A stretch of DNA of 64,000 nucleotides from DALYJJ01 sp031969915 (GCA_031969915.1 DALYJJ010000003.1:1-64000), one strand, 5' to 3'. Numbered from the stretch's first letter, positions 43,268-51,167 are shown. Notes: a model not told the origin generated them from the letters alone. Program-made: numbers and translations.

Positions 43268-44131
43268 ATGAGTACGGATCTTGTGAACGCCGCCGCGGCG
43301 ATGCCGGCGGTCCCGCTGACGGTGGAGGGCGCGAGCCTGCTCCACCAGATGGTGCGCGTGAAGTGGAGCGCCTGGCGCGCGCTTCCCGAGGAGCGCCGCA
43401 AGGAGATTGTCGAAGAGGCGTCGAAAGCCCTTGTGGGCATGGAGCGCGGCGAAGGGGTGGGCGGCCAGAGCGCCGTTTACTCGATGCTCGGGCACAAGGG
43501 CGACCTGATGCTGGTCCATTTCCGCCGGGGTTTCGACGGGCTGAAACGAGCCGAGCTGGAGCTGACGCGCCTGTCGCTCTGGGACTACCTGGAGACCACG
43601 ACGTCGTACCTTTCCATGGTGGAGTTGGGCCTTTACGAATCGAGCGCGAAGACCTACCAGGGGCTCATCGAGCAGGGCCTGCAGCCGGGTACCTCCGAGT
43701 GGGACGCGAAGGTGGAGGAAGCGCTCGACCGGCACCGCAGAGCGATGTCACCCCGGCTGTGGCCGGAGATCCCCGGCGCGCGCTACCTCTGCTTCTACCC
43801 GATGGACCGCCGCCGCGGCGAGGACAAGAACTGGTACCAGGTGCCGATGGCCGAGCGCCAGCGGATGATGCACGAGCACGGCCTGGTGGGCCGACGCTAT
43901 GCGGACCGCGTGAAGCAGGTGATCAGCGGATCGATCGGCTTCGACGACTGGGAGTGGGGCGTCGATCTCTTCGCCCACGATCCGCTGGTCTTCAAGCGCC
44001 TGATCTACGAGATGCGTTTCGATGAAGTGAGCGCCGTGTATGCACTATTCGGGACGTTTTACATCGGCGTGCGCGTTCCGGCGGCCGATCTCGGGGAAGT
44101 GTTCGAAGGCCGGCTTCCAGAACTCGCTTGA
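43268..44131 (+). CDS. hemQ: HemQ-type coproheme decarboxylase (chlorite dismutase family)
   Basis: A 287-aa protein of the Cld/HemQ family, which turns coproheme III into heme b. Words: KWSAWRALPEERRKEIVEEA, HKGDLMLVHFRRGFDGL, ARYLCFYPMDRRRGEDKNWY, the loop MMHEHGLVGRRYADRVKQVISGSIGFDDWEWGVDLF with the proximal His region, and MRFDEVSAVYALFGTFYIG. The enzyme implies the coproporphyrin route of heme synthesis. The 3' end overlaps the convergent AlkP-family gene by 87 nt. Confidence 0.9.
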   Translation: MSTDLVNAAAAMPAVPLTVEGASLLHQMVRVKWSAWRALPEERRKEIVEEASKALVGMERGEGVGGQSAVYSMLGHKGDLMLVHFRRGFDGLKRAELELTRLSLWDYLETTTSYLSMVELGLYESSAKTYQGLIEQGLQPGTSEWDAKVEEALDRHRRAMSPRLWPEIPGARYLCFYPMDRRRGEDKNWYQVPMAERQRMMHEHGLVGRRYADRVKQVISGSIGFDDWEWGVDLFAHDPLVFKRLIYEMRFDEVSAVYALFGTFYIGVRVPAADLGEVFEGRLPELA

Positions 44132-45688
44132 ATCGAGCCAGCGGGCGGCGTCCTGGTAGGATTGCACGCGGCCTTCGAGCGCCGCTTGCATCAGGCCCGC
44201 CGAGACCTTGGCGGTGAAAGGCCGCTGATAGACCAGGCCGCCGGGCTGGCGGGGCAGCTTGAAGAGGAAGGGAATCCGGGGCGGCTTCTTGAGAAGGGGC
44301 GTATCGGGCACGAAGCCTGCCAGATTGCTGTTCCAGTACTCGGTCCGGAGCGCGTGGTCGGAGGTCACCAGCACCGTGGCTTCATCCCAGATCCCGTTGC
44401 GCTCCAGGAAGTCGCGGAACTCGCCGAGCACGCGGTCGGCGAGTTGGAGGTTCTCGACGTAGCTGCCCTCGCGCGCCCGGGCGGTCCTCTGTTCCCTTCC
44501 ATTCCAGATGCCGTAGGCGTGCGGCACAGGCAAATGGACGTAGACTACGCCCAGGTTCGGATCGGTCACCATCCGCTGCGCCTGAACCAGGAGCCGCGAG
44601 AGCTGCCCGCTTTGCCGGGCGATGATCTCGTTCTCCTCGGGGTCCAGCGAGACGCGCCTCATCGTATCGAGTAGCAGAGGATGCAGCATGGGATGGAATC
44701 GAAGCTCGCGGAGCGTGTGGTAGAAGAAGCTCCGGGGCCCCATCGGCTCCGTGTAGTTGCTCCAAACCATCGCCGGCAAGACAGCGTACGGCTCCCAGTA
44801 GCAATCATCGAAGCTGTCCGGGAGCGCGCGGCAGTAGGGGTGATAGAAGCCTGCCGCGGCCACGCCGAGCCCTTTCGCTTTCACATGCCGGAACCAATTC
44901 GGGACTTCATCCCACAAAGCGGCTCTTCCGTCAGCGAACGTGAGCCGGAGCCCGCGGTCGCTCACCGGTTCGGAATGCCGGACCTCGAGCCCGGTGAACA
45001 GCGACGGCACCGCCTTGAGCGTCGAATCACCCGCCGGGCTCACGGCGGTGGCGTGCAGCGATTCCCGAGCCAGACGCTCCAGGTTGGGAACCCGCACCGG
45101 CGCTTCGGGGTGCAGAATCAGACGGCTGCCCATCTCGTCAAAGATCAGCCAGATCACTTTGCGGGCGGCGGGGCCGGCGGGAGGAGCGGTCTCGAACGAG
45201 GCGTGCGTATGCCAGACTCCGGACGTCGCGATTCTCCACCCCGAGAGCACGAACGTCAGTAGGGCGAACGGAAACAGAATCAAGAGCAGATCGTGCACCA
45301 GCCGGTAGGCGTGACGCCAGAAGATCAACAAGGAGAGCGCCCCTCCGAGCAGAAGCAACACGGAGATGGCGGGTGCGGGCTCCGGAAAAGTGGCCGCGTA
45401 GGCGAGCACACTGAAGGCGGCGCCGCACGCGGCTGCGGCCCAAACGCCTCGGCCGATGCGCAGGACCGCCGGAGCAGCAAAGCGGTGCGCCACCAGGCGG
45501 CACAGGAACAGGGCTGCGGCAAGCGACAGGACACTGGCTAAGGTGCTCGCCTCCAGATGAACGGGATGGGCCTCCAGGAAGTACGCTCCGGTGGGGGCGT
45601 GCGCCTCCACCAGAACTGACCAGGAACGGAAATACCAAAGATTCGCGAGGGTGAACGAGACAGCCGCGCTGCTCTTCCACATCTGCAT
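44045..45688 (-). CDS. AlkP-superfamily (sulfatase/PEtN-transferase-like) membrane enzyme
   Basis: A 547-aa protein with about four to five transmembrane helices in the first 150 residues. The catalytic domain has VIWLIFDEMGSR (metal Asp), SPAGDSTLKAVPSLFTG (Ser/Thr nucleophile region) and VLVTSDHALR (metal ligands). It resembles phosphoethanolamine/phosphoglycerol transferases and sulfatases. Periplasmic modification of LPS or glycans is inferred. It follows the methyltransferase gene by 6 nt in the same operon. Confidence 0.83.
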   Translation of the reverse strand: MQMWKSSAAVSFTLANLWYFRSWSVLVEAHAPTGAYFLEAHPVHLEASTLASVLSLAAALFLCRLVAHRFAAPAVLRIGRGVWAAAACGAAFSVLAYAATFPEPAPAISVLLLLGGALSLLIFWRHAYRLVHDLLLILFPFALLTFVLSGWRIATSGVWHTHASFETAPPAGPAARKVIWLIFDEMGSRLILHPEAPVRVPNLERLARESLHATAVSPAGDSTLKAVPSLFTGLEVRHSEPVSDRGLRLTFADGRAALWDEVPNWFRHVKAKGLGVAAAGFYHPYCRALPDSFDDCYWEPYAVLPAMVWSNYTEPMGPRSFFYHTLRELRFHPMLHPLLLDTMRRVSLDPEENEIIARQSGQLSRLLVQAQRMVTDPNLGVVYVHLPVPHAYGIWNGREQRTARAREGSYVENLQLADRVLGEFRDFLERNGIWDEATVLVTSDHALRTEYWNSNLAGFVPDTPLLKKPPRIPFLFKLPRQPGGLVYQRPFTAKVSAGLMQAALEGRVQSYQDAARWLDSSEFWKPAFEHFPEIGRRNAHADVKRPE

Positions 45689-45694
45689 GGGGGG

Positions 45695-47080
45695 CTACTT
45701 CCGCAGCAGATAGAGCGTACGGTCCGCATCGGGCGCCGCGGCTTTGCGTTCGATGCGGAATCGCTTGGCGCACGCCGCCTCAAAGGCCTCCACCGTCAGG
45801 TCGCGATGCAGGTCCGCGCGTCCCCGGAGCAGCTTTTGGAACATGGGATCGCCCGCTCCGACAAACTCGACGATCGCCGCATCCGTTGTGATCTCCGCCA
45901 GCAGCCCGAGCACTTCTTCGAGCGGAATGCGCTCGGTGATCAGCAGGTGGTGAATCACCGCGAGCATCAGCACCAGGTCGAAGCGGCCGCGCGCCCGGTC
46001 GAGGAACGAGGCGTTTTCGCCATAACGCCAGCCCAGCGCCGGCGTGGGACGGGCCAGGTTCACCACCAGCGGCAGCACGTCGGCGTTGCCCTGGTGCGCA
46101 GCGCGCCAGGTTTCGCCCACGGAGGCCGCGTCGTAGTCGATCGCCACCACCTTGGCGCCGCTGCGCGCGGCCAGCAGGGAGAAGTGTCCGGTGTTACAGC
46201 CGACATCGAGAACGCGGCGGGGGGCGACGTCGAAGAGCGCCTCCTCCACGAATTGCACCTTGGCGTCGAACTGGCTGCCCGAATAGCTGACGGCGTGGCT
46301 GCCCTGCATGTAGCCGGCCCAGGAGGAAGCGCGCGCTCCGGGCTCCAGTTTTTGAAGAGCCCAGGACAGCCGCTTCAGGTTCGCACGGAAGACAAAGGCC
46401 GCCTGCTCGGCGTCCTCCACCCGCTTTGGCTGATACGTGGATTCGTTCGCTCTGCTCTTGGCCATCGCGGGCAGCGTCACCAGTTGCAGCGCCAAGGGCG
46501 ACCAACGCGCCAGCAGTCCCAGCCTGGGCAGCACGTCCTCCGGTTCCAAACCGTCGCGCCGGGCCAGGAATACTTCCGCCGGGCTCAGCCCGCCGGACCG
46601 CGCCCCCATCATGGGCAACAGAAACGTGCGCTCAAACTGGGCCGCGCACGGCCACAGCGGGTCCCGCGCGTCCCGGCGCTCAAAGGAGAGCCAATCGACG
46701 AACACCGGCCTCGTCCCGTCAAAGAGCACGTTGTAGGGGGTAGCGTCCTTCAGCCGGAACCCGTCGTGGGCCACTTCCGCCGCGATCTCCAGCGTCAGGC
46801 GGCCGGCGGCGTGCAGCATCTCAGGCGGCCACTCCTGCGGGTAGCTGGGGAAAAACAGGCGGTTATGTTCGAAGAGAAGCTCTCCGCCAGGAGCGCTCTC
46901 TCCCACCTTCCGGCAACTGGTCAGCCAGCCCTCGGACATCATCCGCCTGCAGGAGGGCGTCTCCAGGAAGGCGAGCAGATCCTCCCCACGGCGCACGCGT
47001 CGCAGCACCCGGTCGTCGAGAACCAACACTTCGCCGTCGGGATCGCGGAACGAAGTCTGCGCGACGGCGATGTCCGGCAT
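45695..47080 (-). CDS. NoeA-like SAM methyltransferase with kinase-like N-terminus
   Basis: A 461-aa protein. Residues 80-150 hold DGFRLKDATPYNVLFDGTRPVFVDWLSFE, which looks like the catalytic loop (D-x4-N) and DFG-like motif of kinase folds. Residues 275-440 are a class I methyltransferase: VLDVGCNTGHFSLLAARSGAKVVAIDYD. The same build occurs in NoeA-type nodulation-associated methyltransferases. It lies between a small membrane protein and the AlkP-family gene. The substrate is likely a glycan or lipid-linked sugar (inference). Confidence 0.82.
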   Translation of the reverse strand: MPDIAVAQTSFRDPDGEVLVLDDRVLRRVRRGEDLLAFLETPSCRRMMSEGWLTSCRKVGESAPGGELLFEHNRLFFPSYPQEWPPEMLHAAGRLTLEIAAEVAHDGFRLKDATPYNVLFDGTRPVFVDWLSFERRDARDPLWPCAAQFERTFLLPMMGARSGGLSPAEVFLARRDGLEPEDVLPRLGLLARWSPLALQLVTLPAMAKSRANESTYQPKRVEDAEQAAFVFRANLKRLSWALQKLEPGARASSWAGYMQGSHAVSYSGSQFDAKVQFVEEALFDVAPRRVLDVGCNTGHFSLLAARSGAKVVAIDYDAASVGETWRAAHQGNADVLPLVVNLARPTPALGWRYGENASFLDRARGRFDLVLMLAVIHHLLITERIPLEEVLGLLAEITTDAAIVEFVGAGDPMFQKLLRGRADLHRDLTVEAFEAACAKRFRIERKAAAPDADRTLYLLRK

Positions 47081-47095
47081 GGGCTCCTCTAGTAC

Positions 47096-47245
47096 CTAAT
47101 TGCTGCGGCGGAAGATCCGCGCCAGGAACCGCCGGAAATGGAAGAGCGCGCCGACCGCGCCCCCGATCAGAATCTGCAGCAGCAGAGCCCCGCTTCCGGG
47201 GTCCGTGTACAGCAGGTAAGCAAGCGAAAGAACGTGGTCTCGCAC
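47096..47245 (-). CDS. Small membrane protein with YTDPGSG motif
   Basis: A 49-aa protein, GTG start at 47245. It reads MRDHVLSLAYLLYTDPGSG, then a hydrophobic helix (ALLLQILIGGAVGALF) and a basic tail (HFRRFLARIFRR). The Y-x-D-P-G-S-G motif before a single helix is a recurrent small-protein pattern in bacteria that carry AlkP-superfamily glycan modifiers (recalled, not searched). It sits 15 nt before the methyltransferase gene on the same strand. No ribosome site is clear, so the start is tentative. Confidence 0.6.
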   Translation of the reverse strand: MRDHVLSLAYLLYTDPGSGALLLQILIGGAVGALFHFRRFLARIFRRSN

Positions 47246-47286
47246 ATTAGGTTCATCGGCGAGCCCGGGCGAAACCTGTAGAGAAT

Positions 47287-47946
47287 CTAAGGCACAATCA
47301 GAGGTGAAGCCGGGGGTTCCTGTTCCCCTTCGGCCGCCGCCAGCCCCGCCGCTCCGGCGGCAAAGTAGTGCCCCAGGAAGTGAATGAACGCGCGCCCCCG
47401 CCGCCGGCCGTTATTGTGTTGAATTTCCAAGCGTTGCAGGAATACCAACAGGCCCAGCAGGGTAGCGTCGCGGATCGTGTTCATCCCCTGCCGCTCGGCC
47501 AGTTGACGGCGAAAATCGTCGATGTGCTGCTGCACCGCGCGGTGCATCATCGCCGCGATCGGATTATTCGGTAGCGATTCGTAAATCAGCCCGGACTGCG
47601 CGGTCCGGTAGGTCTTGACCAGTGAATCCAGGGCTTCGCGCACGTCCGAATCCACCGCCCCCTCGGTGCTCATCGCCGCCGTAAACACGGTAGACGCCGC
47701 CAGCAGAAGCAGCATCTCGTTCTCCCGCAGGAACTTGTCGCTGACCTCAATATCGGCGTTCGGGAAGTTCTTCGGATCCACCTCGGCAACCCGGTCGAAC
47801 TCGCGCGCCTGCTGCAGGTACTCGCAATCGAGCGGGCACGACACCGACACTTCGCGCTCCGCGCCGCAACACGGCGCGCAGATCTCGCCGTGGACTCCAG
47901 GGCAATAGCGTCTGGGGCGGCGGGTTTCACAAATTTGGCAGGTCAT
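47287..47946 (-). CDS. Cys-rich zinc-binding protein of unknown function
   Basis: A 219-aa protein. The first 45 residues have MTCQICETRRPRRYCPG, GEICAPCCGAE and CPLDCEYL: nine cysteines in paired patterns, likely two zinc sites. The rest is helical, with DKFLRENEMLLLLAASTVFTA and MNTIRDATLLGLLVFLQRLEI. No family recognised. It lies 7 nt after the upstream small gene, so both are probably one operon. Confidence 0.72.
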   Translation of the reverse strand: MTCQICETRRPRRYCPGVHGEICAPCCGAEREVSVSCPLDCEYLQQAREFDRVAEVDPKNFPNADIEVSDKFLRENEMLLLLAASTVFTAAMSTEGAVDSDVREALDSLVKTYRTAQSGLIYESLPNNPIAAMMHRAVQQHIDDFRRQLAERQGMNTIRDATLLGLLVFLQRLEIQHNNGRRRGRAFIHFLGHYFAAGAAGLAAAEGEQEPPASPLIVP

Positions 47947-47953
47947 CGGTAGC

Positions 47954-48103
47954 TCAGTCCTTGCGGACATAATTGGTCAGCTCGGCGCGGCGAACGCTGT
48001 AGACTTTTTCAATTTGCCGGGCGATCTCCCGCGCGAGCTTGTCGGGCTCCTCGACGGGATCGAGATCCACTTCCACCTTGAAAAAGAGGTCCACGCGCGC
48101 CAT
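47954..48103 (-). CDS. Small conserved-looking protein
   Basis: A 49-aa protein, MARVDLFFKVEVDLDPVEEP, then KLAREIARQIEKVYSVRRAEL. It could begin at 48121 (MVYDDHMARV). One strand-helix unit is visible. No function recognised. It precedes the Cys-rich gene on the same strand and is divergent from the MerR promoter. Confidence 0.6.
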   Translation of the reverse strand: MARVDLFFKVEVDLDPVEEPDKLAREIARQIEKVYSVRRAELTNYVRKD

Positions 48104-48184
48104 ATGGTCATCGTAGACCATCGGTCGAGCCACAGCGGGCGCCCGTTCGCCTCTGCCCCCGGCGTCGCGCCCCACATTTTCCAC

Positions 48185-48216
48185 TTGACTCCGTACCTAG
48201 GTACGGAGTTTAGAGT
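48185..48216 (+). promoter_or_regulatory. MerR-type promoter/operator
   Basis: A -35 box TTGACT (48185-48190) and a -10-like TAGAGT (48211-48216) are separated by 20 bp, the overlong spacer of MerR promoters. The spacer holds a perfect 22-bp palindrome (48188-48209) with arms ACTCCGTACCT. The word TTGACTCCGTAC is shared with classical mer operators. It faces the Cys-rich peptide and merR. Confidence 0.85.
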
Positions 48217-48236
48217 TAGGCTGAAGGAGGTCATTC

Positions 48237-48368
48237 ATGACCGAACAAACGAATGCCCAAAAATGCTGCGAGAACTGCAAGTGCGAAGGCTGTGAAGGCG
48301 GCGCCTGTCCGCGCTGCGATTGCCAGTGCGGGTGCGGCTGTGCCTGCGGGTGCTGCCAGAAAAAGTAG
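48237..48368 (+). CDS. Metallothionein-like Cys-rich peptide
   Basis: A 43-aa peptide with 14 cysteines, many in C-x-C and CC pairs; it starts MTEQTNAQKCCENCKCEGC and its last 13 residues include a run of alternating Cys. A perfect AAGGAGG ribosome site lies 6 nt upstream, just after a MerR-type promoter. No aromatic residues are present. The layout is that of a metallothionein, though it does not match the SmtA sequence I know. It should bind soft metals such as Cu(I), Zn, Cd or Hg. Its end overlaps the merR reading frame. It is too short for usual gene finders. Confidence 0.72.
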   Translation: MTEQTNAQKCCENCKCEGCEGGACPRCDCQCGCGCACGCCQKK

Positions 48369-48768
48369 TCCGCGCCGGACCATCAGCCGGGCGGCGGAAG
48401 AGGCGGGCGTGCACGTCGAGACGATTCGCTACTACGAACGTCTTGGATTAATCCCGCAGCCGCCGCGCGGCCGGTCCTATCGCCAGTATCCGGATTCGGC
48501 CATCCGCACCCTCCGGTTCATTCGTCAAGCTCGCGAATTCGGCTTCACACTGAAGGAAATCGGCGAGTTGATCGGCCTTGAAAAGGCGGACGCGAGTTGC
48601 GCGGAGATCTGCGGTCACGTCGATAGCAAAGTGGCCGAGATCGATCGGAAGATCGCCGCGCTCACGGCCCTCCGGGCCGAACTGTCCCGCCTACTGGCGA
48701 ATTCTCCACGGCAGGGCTCACACCGGAATTGCAAGGTCTATGAGTGCCTAACGACGCCGGCCTGTTGA
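48340..48768 (+). CDS. MerR-family metal-responsive regulator
   Basis: About 142 aa from GTG 48340. Winged HTH: TISRAAEEAGVHVETIRYYERLGLI, RSYRQYPDSAIRTLRFIRQAREFGFTLKEIGELI. Long dimer helix, then metal-site cysteines ASCAEIC and NCKVYEC. Compared with Tn501 MerR the Cys82-like position is kept, the Cys117 position is Ser, and two Cys lie at the C-terminus, so metal choice may differ. Longer in-frame starts at 48253 (ATG) and 48292 (GTG) would add an Ala/Lys tail that overlaps the Cys-rich gene. Promoter and operator lie upstream of both. Confidence 0.85.
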   Translation: MPAGAARKSSPRRTISRAAEEAGVHVETIRYYERLGLIPQPPRGRSYRQYPDSAIRTLRFIRQAREFGFTLKEIGELIGLEKADASCAEICGHVDSKVAEIDRKIAALTALRAELSRLLANSPRQGSHRNCKVYECLTTPAC

Positions 48769-48805
48769 CCCAGGCCCGTGCGCCCGTCTTTGCCGACGTG
48801 ATCGT

Positions 48806-49777
48806 TCAGTAGCCCCGCTCCTTGTCTACCAGGTTCTCCAGCGGCTCGCCCTTCAGGAAATGATCGAAGTTTCGCAGGAAGAACCGCATCGTGTCGTCCA
48901 GCCAGGTGTCCGTGTTGTCCGCGCAGTGCGGCGACAGGAGCACGTTCTCCAGCTCATAGAACGGGTGCCCGGCGGGCAGCGGTTCGGTCTCGAAGACGTC
49001 GAGCGCCGCCCCTCGAATCCGGTTCTCGCGCAGCGCGGCGATGAGCGCCGCTTCGTCCACCACCGGCCCGCGGCCCAGGTTCAGGAAAACAGCCCGCGGC
49101 TTCATGGCGGCAATCACGCCGGCGCTCACCAGGCCGCGTGTCTTCGGGGTCAGCGGCGCCGCGGCCAGTAGGTAATCGCTTGCCGCCGCCATGTCGAGGA
49201 TGTGCTCGTGCGCGATGACCTGGTCCACCAGCGGATCGTCCTCGCTCAAGTGCGCGCGTCGGCGCAGCGCGAGCACCTTCATCCCAAACGCCTTCGCCCG
49301 CGCCGCCGTTGCGCGTCCGATCTCGCCGTAGCCCACAATTCCGAGCGTCGCCCCGTGCAGCTCCTTCACGTCGAACTGCTGCCAGCGGTGTTCCGCCTGC
49401 TGGCGCAGCAGCCGCCGCAGGTCTTTCGCGAAGTACAGCATCCCGGCGATGGCCCACTCTCCGAGCGACCGCGCATAGACGCCGCGGGCGTTGGTGAACG
49501 GCACGGCGCTGTCGGCGATCTCCGGTATCAGAAAGCTCTCAACACCCGCCGAGAGCGAGTGCACCCACTTCAGCTTCCCCGTGGTTCGCTGCATCACCGG
49601 CTGGAACGCCGGATAGCCTCCATTGCCCACCACGACCACGTCGGCCAGCGGCGCCGTTTCCATGAACATCTCCGGGTCCGAGCCCACCACCAGGTGCGTC
49701 CGCTCCGGCAACTCTTCGAGCAACCGCAGCGAAGGCAACGTGGGATTCGAGAGCACGAGCACGGTCAAAGGCGTCAT
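48806..49777 (-). CDS. D-2-hydroxyacid dehydrogenase
   Basis: A 323-aa NAD(P)-dependent enzyme. Words: LGIVGYGEIGRATAARAKAFG (Rossmann motif), LNLGRGPVVDEAALI with its Arg, ALDVFETEPLP (Glu) and LLSPHCADNT (catalytic His). The set is complete. Substrate may be glyoxylate, hydroxypyruvate or phosphoglycerate-like acids. The ATG at 49777 (MTPLTVLVLSNP) fits the family start better than 49810. Confidence 0.9.
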   Translation of the reverse strand: MTPLTVLVLSNPTLPSLRLLEELPERTHLVVGSDPEMFMETAPLADVVVVGNGGYPAFQPVMQRTTGKLKWVHSLSAGVESFLIPEIADSAVPFTNARGVYARSLGEWAIAGMLYFAKDLRRLLRQQAEHRWQQFDVKELHGATLGIVGYGEIGRATAARAKAFGMKVLALRRRAHLSEDDPLVDQVIAHEHILDMAAASDYLLAAAPLTPKTRGLVSAGVIAAMKPRAVFLNLGRGPVVDEAALIAALRENRIRGAALDVFETEPLPAGHPFYELENVLLSPHCADNTDTWLDDTMRFFLRNFDHFLKGEPLENLVDKERGY

Positions 49778-49845
49778 CACGGGAGAGCGTAGCATAGGAG
49801 GATGAGCCATCTCGTCTTGCTGACACTTATGGCGGCCGCGCGGCC

Positions 49846-50268
49846 ATGGCCGCGGCCGCGGTCTTCGCCGCGGACGAAGACACCGAAACCAAGATCAAAA
49901 TGGCCGATCTGCCGCCCGCCGTTCAGGCGGCCGTCAAGGAGCAGGCCAAGGCCGGCAAGCTGCGCGGACTCACGAAAGAGGTAAAGGAAGGCAAGACCTT
50001 CTATGAGGCCGAACTCCGCGTGAACGGCAAGACCCGCGACGTGACCTTCGATGAAACGGGCGCGCTGGTGAGCGTGGAGCAGGAAGTCGCTCTCGCCACC
50101 GCTCCGCCCGCGGTACGCGCCGCGTTGGAGCAGATGAAGGGCAACGGGAAGATCATCCGCTTTGAGCAGGTCACCGCCGGCCCGAAGGTTTACTACGAAG
50201 CGGACATCCGCAAGGCCGGCAAGGAGACCGAAGTGAAACTCGATCCGGACGGGAAGGTCATCGAGTAG
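49846..50268 (+). CDS. PepSY-like exported protein with probable frameshift in the signal peptide
   Basis: 140 aa from the ATG at 49846: MAAAAVFAADEDTETKIK, then two tandem PepSY-like units (LPPAVQAAVKEQAKAGKLRG..., APPAVRAALEQMKGNGKIIR...). A complete signal-peptide start, MSHLVLLTLMAAA (49802), lies just upstream in another frame. The frames meet within a GC-rich near-palindrome (about 49831-49860). One indel there would give a full secretion signal. Either the gene is shifted or the sequence has an error. Periplasmic location is inferred. Confidence 0.7.
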   Translation: MAAAAVFAADEDTETKIKMADLPPAVQAAVKEQAKAGKLRGLTKEVKEGKTFYEAELRVNGKTRDVTFDETGALVSVEQEVALATAPPAVRAALEQMKGNGKIIRFEQVTAGPKVYYEADIRKAGKETEVKLDPDGKVIE

Positions 50269-50298
50269 CCGCCGGGCCGCATCATACACTGGAAGAGG

Positions 50299-50967
50299 AT
50301 GCCCGATACCTGTACCTGCGGCGCACGGCTGCCCGAAGACGCCCGCTTCTGCCATAAGTGCGGCCGGCCGCTGCGTGACGAACCGGTGTGGCCGGAAGCG
50401 CAGCCGCAGCCGGTGCCCCAGCCGGCAACCGCGCCTGCGCCCGGAGCGGCCATTCCCGCTCAGGATCTCACCCAGATCAGCTTCCGCAACTCGGCGGCGG
50501 TGCGCACGGCGTTTTTCGCCGCCTCCATCACGCTCGCGGTGACGTTGCTCATCGCGATGGGAGGCTCAATGCCCATCTACGCGCTCGCGGTGATCCTGAT
50601 CACGCCGGCCTCCGGGTTCTTCGCCGTCTGGCGCTACCTGAAGCGCACGGGGACGCACCTGACCGGCGCGAACGGAGCCAAGCTCGGCTTTCTGACGGGG
50701 CTCTTCGGCTTCGTGTTCTCGACCGTGTTGTCCACGCTGAGCACGCTGGCGGTCTCCTCACAGGGGAGAATCGTCGACCGGTACCGCGAGCAGCTCGACA
50801 AACAGGGCGTGCCGCCCGAGACCATCGCTCAGGTCATGGGACTACTCGAGAACCCGGCTACCATGGCGGTTCTGCTGCTCATCGGTATCGCCGTCAGCTT
50901 CCTGTTCCAGACCGTGGCCACTTCCGCGGGCGGTGCGCTCGGCGCGAAGGTGCTGGAGAAGGAATAG
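50299..50967 (+). CDS. Zinc-ribbon membrane protein
   Basis: A 222-aa protein. Residues 1-27 form a zinc ribbon (CTCGARLPEDARFCHKCG), then a Pro/Gln/Ala linker to about 55, then four transmembrane helices (for example FFAASITLAVTLLIAMGG and GFLTGLFGFVFSTVLSTL) with a soluble loop. The Y/N-like layout is common in membrane proteins of unknown role. No signal of function. Confidence 0.75.
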   Translation: MPDTCTCGARLPEDARFCHKCGRPLRDEPVWPEAQPQPVPQPATAPAPGAAIPAQDLTQISFRNSAAVRTAFFAASITLAVTLLIAMGGSMPIYALAVILITPASGFFAVWRYLKRTGTHLTGANGAKLGFLTGLFGFVFSTVLSTLSTLAVSSQGRIVDRYREQLDKQGVPPETIAQVMGLLENPATMAVLLLIGIAVSFLFQTVATSAGGALGAKVLEKE

Positions 50968-50981
50968 AAAACGGTCGCCGC

Positions 50982-51167
50982 TCAGCGGCCGGCGGGAGGC
51001 TCGTCGAGCGCCACGGCGCCGCTGCGGCCTTTGGGGCCAGGCTTCAACGGCTGCCGCACGCCCGCGTACGGATCGCCCGGTTGTTCATCCGGCAGGCGGA
51101 ATCGACGGAACAGATCGGCTAGCACGCGCCGGACGCGCTCGAGCCGCTGACGGCCCCGGTGCTTCAT
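50982..51167 (-). CDS. Small basic hypothetical protein downstream of ruvB
   Basis: A 61-aa protein, MKHRGRQRLERVRRVLADLF, then PDEQPGDPYAGVRQPLKPGP and GRSGAVALDEPP. The word DPYAGVRxPLKPGP followed by RSGAVALDEP looks like a conserved small acidobacterial protein (from memory). It begins 26 nt after the ruvB stop, so it may be the last gene of the ruvAB operon. Coding status is moderately sure. Confidence 0.55.
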   Translation of the reverse strand: MKHRGRQRLERVRRVLADLFRRFRLPDEQPGDPYAGVRQPLKPGPKGRSGAVALDEPPAGR

